Part shown: one piece after another, positions 37,102 to 46,561 of the stretch | How the letters are laid out: each line of letters opens with the position of its first letter | Position numbering within the stretch: the first letter of the stretch is position 1 | DNA from: Drosophila pseudoobscura | Lineage: Eukaryota; Arthropoda; Insecta; Diptera; Drosophilidae | Assembly: GCF_009870125.1 (NCBI RefSeq) | Contig: NC_046683.1 | Coordinates: 50,855,869 to 50,919,868 of the forward strand | Direction of reading: 5' to 3' | DNA: 64,000 bases | The notes under the pieces: model-generated | What the model was told of the DNA's origin: nothing | Seen by the model: only the letters and a program-made list of their open reading frames with translations | Database searches by the model: none | Made by a program: the position numbers and the translations under genes

Positions 37102-40100
37102 TTACTTGATTGTATATATACTTGATTGATTGACTGACACTGAAGGCTTTAGAGGGCTGCTACCAACTATAAAGCTACGAACCTATATGAATCTGATCTA
37201 TAAATCTATACCAAATCTATCAACCGACTTACCAGCTGTTGATACGCATTTGTATTTGTATTTCAACTACTACTCTACTATTACTATTAAGACATTGCGA
37301 ATTTATTGTAACTGTTAATTGTATTGTATATCTAATGCTAATGCTTCGCCTTTGTTGCACAGTCAGTGTTGTTCCCCCATATATAAAAACAATACAACCC
37401 CGCCGTCCCCAAAAATCCCACCAACCCGCTGTATCTATACCTAGCACTTCAGATTTGAGTTTGTTTTTTTTGGTTTTTATTTTGCTTTCGCTGTTTCATT
37501 CCTACTGTAAGTTGTACTTATAATTATGATTATTATTACTTCGAAATGTGCCTTAAGAGTTCAAAAGTTCTCGCTTTCTGAGTCTGCGACAAAGATCTAA
37601 AAAGATCTACTATCAACAAAAAGAGATCGCCAAGAGTAACTACTAAACGAACCCATATTTGTGGTTGAATGTAAGTCGCCTGGAGGAAAGGTCTCCCCAG
37701 TAGATACTCCCACCCCACCCGCCCCCTCCAAAGCTCACTGCAGTCCACACTAATGCCCACACTCATCCACAATTGTACCTTAGTAGTAGTTCTGTAGACA
37801 CTCATCAGACCCACAACACATCCATCCATTAATCCATCCATCCAGTGAGAGCCAAACACACACACACACGCAAACATACACACACACACACACACATAAG
37901 TACTAAAAAGAGTTTAAACTGCTCTTAGATAGATGTCCGTAGTTTGCATTGTACTCGTATGAAAAAAGTTTAACCCAACAGATCCCAGAAGATCCAGATA
38001 TCCAGCAAAGGATCCCCGAGCCGATCGAGTGCATGACCCAACCCTCCAATTATCCCTTAAAACTGATGTCTATGTCTATCTAAATTTTTTTTTTAAATAT
38101 ATAATTGTAATAATATAATAATAACTATCATATGTGTAATAATGCTCCCCAGTTTCTCTCTCCCTGTCTACAATTTGTTGGTGTATTTTCCTGTAATTCG
38201 TAAAACCCGTAATATCGTAACATCCGCATCCGTATCCGTAACTTTAACGGATCGGTATGTATGTGAGACTAGCAGCAACTGATCCCATCTTAATCGTATT
38301 TGCCCCGTTTTCGTACCCATATACGTATCCGTATCCGTAGATAGATAATAATCCCCAAATAAAAATACCAATAGCACCGTAATATGTATTTTAAAAATCG
38401 TGTGAAACAACCAGATTGATGGCCTAATTATCTTGCAACAACTCTATTACAGTATCAACTATTCTCCGGACGTAACTAAAGAAACGAAAACAGAAACAGA
38501 TAAATACCATTCAAAAGAATCTAATTACTTTTCAATGCAATTTCGGTCCAGTAATCAACTTATATTAGCGTTATACAGATATTAAATTGTAAACGTAAAC
38601 CAAGAGCAAGGCAAGCTTAAATATGTATTTCACTCGAAACTCTAAATGTTATTACTAGCCAAAATCCAATTTGATGTGACCAAAGAGCGCAACAATGCTC
38701 GTAATCTTATAATCGAAAATACTCGTACCAAGAATATCACCAAGGAAAACCAATTTTAAAATAATTTATCCAAATGATGAAATGAAAAATGATGAGTGTC
38801 AAACACAATCAAACAAAATGAAACACAACACAACACACACTCACGAGTACATTTTGATGCCATAGAGAACCCCTACAAAGAAAAAACACAATGCCAAATG
38901 CAATCAATTCGTAGAAACTCTAACAATACTTGGATATATTTATCATACTTATTATACAATATGTTTATGATAGGCAAAAGTACTTAGCCACTTCCTTTAT
39001 GTGTCATACAAATACTACCTACATACCTATAACATATGAATATTTTTCGAATTATTTAGAGAACATGAATAATCAAGCCAAATCATTTAGCATCAACATC
39101 TCAGCCTCAGACAGATGGAACTTCGGACCACCGATGAGATGCGCTTTTCCAAAACAAAATCTCTCCAATGCAATATTATTCATAAGAATTGCCAAGAATT
39201 TCCTTCAGATCTTAATTATTTCGTATATTTAGACCTTCTCTTTTGAAGGGCGACATCAGGTCATATCGCTTATACATACATACATACACACATATATAAA
39301 AAACCTCACAGATATTAATACATACATACTCGTACATACATACATATATACTCGTATTCGTATAAAAAATAAATCGTGTACCTAGGAGTGTACCTAAAAA
39401 TCGGCACAAGCAAAATCAAACTTATCTCAGAGCTTTACAGCAGAAGCAATCAAAATGAATATACAATACATACATATGTACGTGCATAAATAACCATGTT
39501 AAAAGGGAAAGGGAGAAACAGAAGAGTTTATTTATAATCCAGAATCGTGACCCAATTTATCTCACGCTTTCAAGTAATGAATCTCTGTACATCAAATCAT
39601 GAATTCCATAAAATACAATACATAATACTCGTACACTCTGTCCGCACCCCAAAACTACTACTAAGGTAAATACTACACGATATCCAGAACAAAAACAAAA
39701 ACAACAACAAAAAAAATACGAAATGTCCACTCCGCCACAACCATGAAACCGAAACCCGAGCCTGAAACAGAACCAAAACCTGAACAAATTTTGTCTGAAT
39801 CCCAAATCTATAGTCAATTTGTATCGTTGGGCAGGGCATTGATAAATCAGCAACTACAAATATGTATAGTGCATATATATATTAATGGTAAATGGTAAAC
39901 TCTTGAATCTTCATAGTACTCATAAATGAATACATTACAATTATCATTGTTGTGGTAGCTTTAGCGGAATCGAGATGGAAAACCAAATATGAATTTATAT
40001 ATGTATACAAGAGAGAAGGTAACCAAGACGAACTCTACACAGAACACGCTAGAACTTATATAACTTTATATCGTATATACTCGTATGTAGTACTACTATG

Positions 40101-41211
40101 CTCTGAACGACACGAACGGGAACGGGACAATCAAAATTCTACCGACACGACATGCTTTTCATTTTGATAATTCAAATCATTCTGTTGTCCATCATCTGTT
40201 ATGTTGTTGTTGTCGTTATGTTTGCCCGATCCTCCACTCTTTTTTGGGGGATTCGAGCTTGTGCACCTGAATTTGAAGTCTCTGTTGCTTTTTGTTGAGT
40301 CTGAGTTTTGATTTTTATTGATTTTAACGTTCGATCTACGGATCTTAGACAAGGCATATCGATATGGTTTACGGTTTACTAGGACTTAATCATATGTATA
40401 CATAAATTAGATTAACTTAATTTTAATTAATTTAAACTAAACAAAAACAATCCAAAAAAAAAGGGGAAAACTAAAAGCTCAAACTGGACTGAACTGAACA
40501 CTTAAGAGTTATATTATGTGTACATTATTGAATATTGAATTGCATTTGATTGTGTGAAAATACATACATACATAAGTTTAATGAGAACACTAATGGTAAT
40601 ATTAAAGGGTATTATATGTATATGTATTTGTATTTGTCGTATATTTGAATGTAACTCTGATTGTGTGTATGATCATCCTCTTCGGTTATCCTCTAAACTA
40701 TATAATGGAAAACCAACTCTGTCTCTTGTGATCTATTGTGATGCTATGAGAGTCAAGCAGCACTCAACTGTTTTTATGCCTCTTAAAGTTTAAAACAAAG
40801 CAAAACAAAAAGCAAAACCAAAACTAAAACTCTATTCTAACTCTAGTCTATGACGAACTTACAAATTGGCAACAAGATTTATTGAAATTGAAAACAATCA
40901 TGCACAATAAATGTTTGGCTAGACCCGATGTTGAGGCCATGTTAAGACCCAGCTCTTTTTCATATACTCGTACTTACACTACTTGAAGTAATTGTGTACT
41001 AAAGGAATTCTAGATTTTAAATGTGCTTCAACTGTTTATAGTAAAGTACTTAATTATGGGTGTAATTATCTAATATCTATGCGTACTCGTACAATGGTTA
41101 GGAATACATATGTATAATCATGTGGGATAGATGGATTTAATGATGGAATGGAGCCACAAAAGTGCAAGGAGTATGTGTACGTGTATAAAACAAAAATTGA
41201 ATTTAAATGTT
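35310..41211. other. AT-rich gene-free region between SCYL2 and the 41-47 kb gene cluster
   Basis: No gene is supportable. The region is AT-rich, with many TACATA-type tracts, a TA repeat at 37,054-37,099, CA repeats near 37,855-37,895 and a high density of the heptamer ACTCGTA. TGTAAATA (for example 36587-36594) matches the Pumilio element. Several AATAAA hexamers occur on the plus strand, the last at 41213-41218, just short of the convergent gene. Part of it could be an extended SCYL2 3'UTR, but nothing here proves it. Confidence 0.5.
37054..37099 (+). repeat. TA-rich microsatellite
   Basis: Imperfect TA/TACA dinucleotide tract in AT-rich intergenic DNA. Confidence 0.9.
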
Positions 41212-41251
41212 TAATAAATGTGTGGAAATGAATCAACAACGTTCATGTTTG

Positions 41252-42050
41252 TCATTCGTCCTGGAAGAGCGGGTCCAGGCTGCACTTGTGGGGCTGTGCC
41301 TGATAGTCGTACTCTATGCCGTGGTGCAAGCGCCGCCCCATGTCTCGGGCCGCCTCGTCCGATTCATCTGTGTTGGCCTCGGCTATCAGCTGCTGAGGGA
41401 AGTATGTTAATTTGTATCTGGTCTAAATGAACGGAAGACAGAGTCATACCTCAACTTCTCTGGACAGGAATGCTTTGGTTGTATCACTCATTTTCTCCTG
41501 TGGCTTTCCCATCAGTGCATTGCTTAGGAATTTATAGGCCGCACTATAAAGGCATTCGTTAGTCACAAATGTACGTATATGTTTTTGGGCATGTACCTAC
41601 GTCAAATCGATGCCATTCATATCTTCCTCCGATGGCAGCCGCTCGTTGCGTAGTATGGAGTTGACAACGGCGGCTGCTTCGTACTCGCAGCGCCCGGACA
41701 GCTGCGTGGTCTTCATCAGCTCCAGCCACTGGTTGATGTTGTTGAAACTGAGCGACTCGCATTCGTGCTTCACCTTCGCCTCTGCATCTTGACAGCTGTT
41801 GACCATGTACTCTAGGATTTGTTTGGGATTAGTTTTCGCCTTATGTTGCGCTGTTTGATTGGTTTGGGAAGCTCTTACCAATTATGGCCTCGGCATTTTT
41901 CACATTTTCGGTGGCCATCTTCAGGTTCTCCGGCGAGAAACCCTTCTTTTCCAAGAACTTCAGAACGCGCTGCTTCGTGGGATTAGTTAATGCGGACTTT
42001 CTTTTCTTCACAGATTTCTCCATTTGAGGCTTTGGTTTATCTTTTTCCAT
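41252..42050 (-). CDS. Unrecognised 205-aa protein, four exons
   Basis: I do not recognise this family. Exons on the minus strand: 42050-41879, 41811-41601, 41543-41450 and 41392-41252, all with GT-AG borders and matching phases (1, 2, 0), ending LDPLFQDE and TGA. The ATG at 42050-42048 is the first in frame, and the N-terminus is strongly basic (KDKPKPQMEKSVKKRKSAL), suggesting a nuclear protein. The middle (about 25-160) is predicted helical and acidic-basic, with no membrane segment or signal peptide; the tail is His/Tyr-containing (GRRLHHGIEYDY). The donor of exon 2 must be GAC|GTAGGT, because a donor 4 nt later would include a TAG stop. The last acceptor is a CAGCAG tandem that could add or drop one Gln. 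It is divergent from Dronc and convergent with SCYL2. Confidence 0.85.
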
Positions 42051-42091
42051 TATATTATTGTTGCGCCGCGGAGCTCCCGAATCAAAACACT

Positions 42092-42101
42092 ATCAGCTGT
42101 T
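42092..42101 (-). promoter_or_regulatory. E-box core-promoter motif (AWCAGCTGWT)
   Basis: ATCAGCTGTT is an exact match to the Drosophila core-promoter E-box (Ohler motif 5), 42 bp upstream of the start codon of the minus-strand 205-aa gene. No TATA box is visible. Confidence 0.6.
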
Positions 42102-42291
42102 GCTGAAGCGTTGTCAATCGCTACTAATTTGTTTGACCTATTTAAAGTATTTAAAATAAACCAGTCAAGTAAACAATTTATCCAACAATTGGATAAAATA
42201 ATGATGGCATAGCTAAATGTTCAATATAGCCAATAATATTCGACGGAATATCAAAAACGAGGAATGTGTATAATAGAACTTGAGTTCGTCA

Positions 42292-42387
42292 GTATATTTA
42301 CGGTATATTTTGAAAATGAGACGGTAGTTTTTGGTATATTTCTGAGGATGGACGGTATATTTTAACGATAAATACTCGGTCACTCTG
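42292..42387 (+). promoter_or_regulatory. Dronc core promoter: four motif-6-like copies plus motif 1
   Basis: GTATATTT cores at 42292, 42303, 42334 and 42355 each match Ohler motif 6 (KTYRGTATWTTTT) at 11-12 of 13 positions. CGGTCACTCTG at 42377-42387 matches motif 1 (YGGTCACACTR) at 10 of 11. Motifs 1 and 6 typically co-occur just upstream of or at TATA-less fly start sites, so transcription of Dronc probably starts at about 42,380-42,450. Confidence 0.6.
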
Positions 42388-42788
42388 GTGTCCCCACCAC
42401 TTTATCGCGCGCTCAGTTACTGCCACAGGCATATTCCTTTTGTTTTAAAAGAAATTTTATTTAAATAGCATAGTATTCTTTTTTTTTTTAATAATTGGTG
42501 CAATTTAGTTCAATATATGCTAAGTAATTTGCTTTTGAAAAAATAAGGAACACGCCAGCAAGAGAGTTGCTGTGAAGTTTGCTGCTGCGAGCGCGAATAC
42601 GAAGACAAAGAAACGAGAACAGCAACTTCGTCCGAAAGTCGTCCAGTCACGGAAAGACGGAAAGACCTCCTCATTCCGAAGGTGACTCATTGCCAATATC
42701 ACTGCCAATTGGAGATTGAAACTGCCAGAACAATTCGATCAATTTTCCCCACTGTCCTTCACACCGCCTCCATATAAGTGCTTCCAAG

Positions 42789-44224
42789 ATGCAGCATTCG
42801 AGGCGAGAAATCGGAATGCTCCAAAAGCATCGCGATCACATCAACGAGCACCTCGATGAGCTGGTGAAATGCACCAACTATACGCGCATCAGGGAGGAGT
42901 GTGTTCGAATAAACCTGTTGTCGCCCGACATGCTGCGCAATGTCGAAGACCTCAGCGGCGCAGGTTTTAACATGAGCAAGGAGGACAGCCAGCTGGAGCA
43001 GCACAGGCGGCTCCTAATCAAGATAACCAAGCGTGGTCCAGCGGCCTACAACCAGCTCATTACTGTCCTGCGCAATGTGGGGAGTCTTCAGGCGGTGAAG
43101 CTGCTGGAGGATGTTTCCGAGCAGAATTCCGGCTCCCCCTTCATATCCATCAACGAGAGGAAGATCACCCGCAAGTCGGCCGACATAGTGGATACCCCGT
43201 CGCCAGCGCCGACGGCGACGGCGGACAGAGATGGTGCATGTGTCAGCAAGGTGTGTTCCTCTACTCTGCCCGTTCTGTGACCCTTATATTCAATTACTTA
43301 CATGCTTTTCAGAGAGAATACAATGAAGCAGGTGGAACGCTAATCCCCTACACGGAGCCCGTTGATGGACAAAAGCGTGATGTCAAGAAGTCGGACAGAG
43401 TCCATACCGACGAAGTGGTTGGCACGTACAACATGCAGTCGCAGCATTATCGGGGCGTGCTGTTGATGATCAATATCATAGACTTTCCGGATACTGAGCG
43501 CAAGAGGAACGGGGCCGAAGTAGACAGCGATTCGCTGATCCACCTGTTCAGGGAAATGGGCTTCACGATATTCGCCTACAACAACATGAACCAGGAGCAG
43601 TTCTTCGACACACTCGGCAAGGTCACTTCGTCGAAGTACGCACAGCAGACCGAGTGCTTTGTCATGGTGCTGATGACGCACGGCGAGCGTGTCGGGGAAA
43701 TGGATAAAGTGGAGTTTGGCGACGGCTCGGTGGTGGATGTCCACAAGATCAAGAACTATTTCCAGGCCAGTGTGAGCCCGTACTTGGTGCACAAGCCAAA
43801 GGTGTTGATCTTTCCCTTTTGTCGGGGCAGAGAAGCCGATCTGGGGCAGCGCATTAACCACTTTGACTCCATAGGCACTGCGGCTTCCCGTCTGAGTCGT
43901 CAGGAGGAGACTGTTGTTGAGACCGAGGGCAGACCCTCCATCTATACCAATGTCCCATCCCTGTCAGACACTCTGGTCTGCTATGCCAGCACCCCGGGTT
44001 ATGTGACCCATCGTGACGCCGAGTCGGGCAGCTGGTATATCCAGACGTTCTGCGACATGATGGCCGACCACGCCCATAACACGCCCGTGGAGGATATACT
44101 GAAGAAGACCAACGAGCTGGTGGGCCACATGAGGACCAGCAAGGGCTCCATGCAGACGGGCTCCTTCGATAATCTCGGCTTTAATAAGAAACTCTACTTC
44201 AATCCCGGCTTCTACACGGAATAG
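42789..44224 (+). CDS. Nc: Initiator caspase Dronc (Nc), CARD plus caspase domain
   Basis: Dronc is the fly apical caspase, recruited by Dark through its CARD and held in check by DIAP1. Two exons, 42789-43250 and 43313-44224, are separated by a 62-nt intron and encode 457 aa (the melanogaster protein is 450 as I recall). The CARD spans about residues 5-95. Catalytic His277 lies in LMTHG and Cys324 in the unusual PFCRG box that allows cleavage after Glu as well as Asp. Glu359 in ETEG matches the known autocleavage site. Known regulatory positions are kept in register: Lys78 (ubiquitination), Phe118 in PFISINE (DIAP1 BIR2 contact), Ser130 (phosphosite) and Asp135 in ADIVD (effector-caspase cut). 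The ATG follows CCAAG. A poly(A) signal follows at 44544. Identity is certain. Confidence 0.98.
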
Positions 44225-44543
44225 CCACTGCCATTGCATATAATGAAAGCATTCCTGACTGAATATTTGCATTTCTTGTATGTATCCTATGTAAGTTTCG
44301 TCGCATTTATGTATTTTAGATTATGTGTCTTGTGCTCTCGTGTGCTAAATACCCTCAATACTGTGTCCTGTCTCTCTATTTGTCCAAATACTCAGCCCTC
44401 TTTTTACATTTTGTATTTACCTCCTTAGAGGTATGATAAGGAATTTTAGTGATAGTTATTAGTGATCAAAGTGGTTACCATAAAGTATGACAATTCTAGA
44501 TGCAATATACACTCCCCTCAATTGATTATACATACATTTGCAT

Positions 44544-44549
44544 AATAAA
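44544..44549 (+). terminator. Dronc poly(A) signal
   Basis: AATAAA, 320 nt downstream of the Dronc stop codon and about 150 bp from the stop of the convergent TSSC4-like gene. Confidence 0.65.
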
Positions 44550-44698
44550 ATTCGATCGATTCCCATATCTTTTGATGAAGATATTGGGATACAAAACCGC
44601 AATTTAGATACGACATCGGTTTGGGATACTATATATTTACATTATACGTAAAGACTATTAAGTAAAGTTTAAATCTATATCTACAGTTGACGTAAATC

Positions 44699-45475
44699 CT
44701 AAGCCACATCATCATCATCACCATCCTCTTCCGCCAAGTGGGACAGCTGCAGTTTGCCAGCAGCACGGATTTTATTGTCGCTGGGTTTCGATTTTGTTTG
44801 CTTTTGCGGCTTCTTCTGGCCAATGATGTATTCGGGCATCACCAGTTTGGAGCCCCTAAGCCGGGGTTTGTCCAGCTCCACATCGGCCACTTCTTCGGCT
44901 TCCAGCTTCTTGAGATTACGATTCAGTTTGCTCTTCTTTTTGAATTCAATCTTGCCTCCAGCGTCCATCTCTGCATCGTCGCCTGCTTCCGTCTGGCGTT
45001 GGGCATCCATTTGCCGCAGAAAAGACAAGGCGGCGCTGGAGTTGCTTTGATCGGATATGTCCACATCTTCTAGGGAATACTTTTTCCACTTGTGGGGATT
45101 CATCTGGAAAAGGAACCACGATCTTGTTAAAATCTCTTAATGGAGAGAGCATGGACCGCTGCTCACCTGGTAGTCGGGTGTCTTGCGGGGCTTCAGGCAG
45201 CGTCCAATGGGCATTTCCGGCTTCTTGAATATACTCTCTTTGCCCCTCATGCGTTTCAGCTGGCCCACCTCGGGCTCAGTGCCACAATCAATGCTGCGGC
45301 CATGGCGATAGTGCATGACCTGTCCACATCCGGCGTCGCCTCCTGCTCGCTGTTCGAGGGCATTCACTGTGTACGACTTGGCCTTGCTCTGATCCAGGGC
45401 CGTCCCCTTGAGCTCTTTGCTGGCGTCGTCGAGGCACGCGAAGAGTGCATTGCGCTTGGCCGAAAACTCTTGCAT
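44699..45475 (-). CDS. TSSC4-like U5 snRNP assembly factor
   Basis: Homologue of TSSC4, which in humans binds PRPF8/U5 snRNP and promotes U5 and tri-snRNP assembly (family knowledge). Exon 1 is 45475-45167 and exon 2 is 45103-44699, phase 0, 237 aa in total. The match rests on two blocks aligned with the human protein: KRNALFACLDDASKE near the N-terminus (human RSRDIFDCLE) and TPDYQMNPHKWKKYSLEDV plus SDQSNSSAALSFL (residues about 100-135; human has HPERWTKYSLEDV and SEQSNQATALAFL). The C-terminal half is basic and then acidic (SHLAEEDGDDDD), as expected for a largely disordered protein. The ATG has A at -3, and a stop lies in frame just upstream. It is convergent with Dronc. Confidence 0.88.
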
Positions 45476-45556
45476 TTTGCTCAACTAACGTAAATAAATT
45501 GTTTTGAGTGAATTAAATGAATATGCGAAAAAGTGTTACCTTACCCAATTACGGAA

Positions 45557-45566
45557 AACAGCTGTT
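45557..45566 (-). promoter_or_regulatory. E-box core-promoter motif of the TSSC4-like gene
   Basis: AACAGCTGTT is an exact match to AWCAGCTGWT, 82 bp upstream of the TSSC4-like start codon. The same motif sits in front of the 205-aa gene. Confidence 0.55.
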
Positions 45567-45664
45567 CATCCAAACCAACACACACGCACAGTTTTTTACA
45601 CTTTACAACACTACATATTTTCGTGCCGGTGTAGTTCAGCGCTCCAAAAGTGTGCTCGGCGAAT

Positions 45665-45670
45665 TTTATT
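45665..45670 (-). terminator. Poly(A) signal after the 110-aa ORF
   Basis: AATAAA on the minus strand, 33 nt after the TAG of the 110-aa ORF, which supports that ORF being the end of a real transcript. Confidence 0.4.
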
Positions 45671-45702
45671 AAATTAATAAGTCAGGTGGATATAAAATAA
45701 AA

Positions 45703-46035
45703 CTAATACAAGGGGAATATATTTGCTGCATCCTGCTTTTTGTTGAAAGTGTCGAGTATCCTATCGGGAATCTCGGAGAGTGCCAATAATTTGCATTGCC
45801 GAAAATCTAACCCCATGTGGCTTTTGGTGGCAACGAAAGGTGGCGGCATATGAGAACATTGGAAAAACAGTTGCACTAAAAGTAAAAGCGTTCGAATCCA
45901 GTCCAGTTTAACGAATAGTGTCCATTTAAAACGCTTATTGCGAAATTTGTTGAATTTTTGTAAAAATTTGGTATATTTTCTATTGCCACTAGTCGTTGCT
46001 GCCCTGGTCATCAGTTCTGCAAAACGATCCAACAT
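45703..46035 (-). CDS. Uncertain 110-aa single-exon protein
   Basis: An ATG-initiated open frame of 110 codons (46035 down to TAG at 45705-45703) in the compact interval between the TSSC4-like gene and the SMIM13-like gene. I do not recognise it. The N-terminal half is very basic (KFLQKFNKFRNKRFKW), followed by a short hydrophobic stretch (WIRTLLLLVQLFF, about residues 46-58) too short to call a membrane span securely, then an ordinary tail with SHMPPPF and IPDRILDTFNKK. For it: AUG start, a poly(A) signal right behind, and divergent placement next to an expressed gene. Against it: AT-rich codons unlike its neighbours, and a perfect motif 6 of the neighbouring promoter lying inside it (45966-45978). 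Confidence 0.45.
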   Translation of the reverse strand: MLDRFAELMTRAATTSGNRKYTKFLQKFNKFRNKRFKWTLFVKLDWIRTLLLLVQLFFQCSHMPPPFVATKSHMGLDFRQCKLLALSEIPDRILDTFNKKQDAANIFPLY

Positions 46036-46049
46036 GCACGACAGCTGAT
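45966..46049 (+). promoter_or_regulatory. Promoter elements of the SMIM13-vnc unit
   Basis: TTTGGTATATTTT at about 45966-45978 is an exact motif 6 match (KTYRGTATWTTTT), and GACAGCTGAT at 46040-46049 matches the E-box at 9 of 10. The SMIM13-like start codon follows at 46150, so transcription probably starts at about 46,050-46,130. The same DNA codes on the minus strand if the 110-aa ORF is real. Confidence 0.45.
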
Positions 46050-46149
46050 TTCTATTGTGATAAACATTTTTTTACGTGAATATTCCCGCGAAGAACTAGG
46101 AGTTTAGCCTGTAGTTTTTTGCTTTTTTTAATGCGCACTGCATGCAAGA

Positions 46150-46488
46150 ATGTCGCTGCAAACGGCACTGGGCTGTATTCTCACCGTATTAGCTTCTATT
46201 AGTATTGTGGCTTCCATTATTTTGTTGGGTAAGCAGAAGCAAGTGCAGTAGCAGGCAGCCGATGATTACGCACTTTGTGGAAATGTGGGTCCCTCGAAAT
46301 ACCCTGTACCGTGACTAATACCCTGTTCTGCTCTCGTTGCAGGCTGGTTATTGATTTGGAAGGCATTTCTATCCAAATTTCGTCTTGTGCGTGAACTGCT
46401 GGGTCAGGAAGAGCCAGAAGAGCAGCAGCAAGTAGTTTGGGAACAGCAACATCAGCACGGAAGAGCACGCAAGGCACGCCGAGATTGA
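46150..46488 (+). CDS. SMIM13-like small integral membrane protein (74 aa)
   Basis: Two exons, 46150-46228 and 46343-46488 (phase 1), encode 74 aa. Residues about 8-37 form one hydrophobic membrane span, immediately followed by [21 protein letters not shown] (counted over the splice junction), which aligns with the conserved block of vertebrate SMIM13 (GWYFVWHLFLSKFKFLREL). The tail is Gln/Glu-rich and ends basic (GRARKARRD). The function of the family is unknown. The stop codon is 73 nt upstream of the vnc start codon, so both may be carried on one mRNA. An upstream out-of-frame ATG (46142) gives a short uORF overlapping the start. Confidence 0.88.
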
Positions 46489-46561
46489 GTCGCCCAGTTC
46501 CAGTTCCACTTTTAGTTCCATTTCCAGTCCCAGAACCTTTTACATCTTCAACAACTTCAAC
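46489..46561 (+). promoter_or_regulatory. Intercistronic segment with two potential splice acceptors
   Basis: The 73-nt spacer between the SMIM13-like stop and the vnc ATG is pyrimidine-rich with short GTTCCA repeats. It contains two acceptor-like ends (CACTTTTAG and CATTTCCAG). Using either with the SMIM13 exon 1 donor would skip SMIM13 exon 2 and place vnc first on the mRNA. Confidence 0.4.

Noticed and set aside
40131..40352. 73-codon minus-strand hydrophilic frame
   Set aside because: It starts at TTG and is isolated in the 35-41 kb AT-rich tract, with no exon borders. The Asn/Lys/Gly composition follows base composition.
45885..45900. GCGTTCGAATCC, like a tRNA T-arm
   Set aside because: No acceptor stem or A box surrounds it, and it lies inside the 110-aa ORF.
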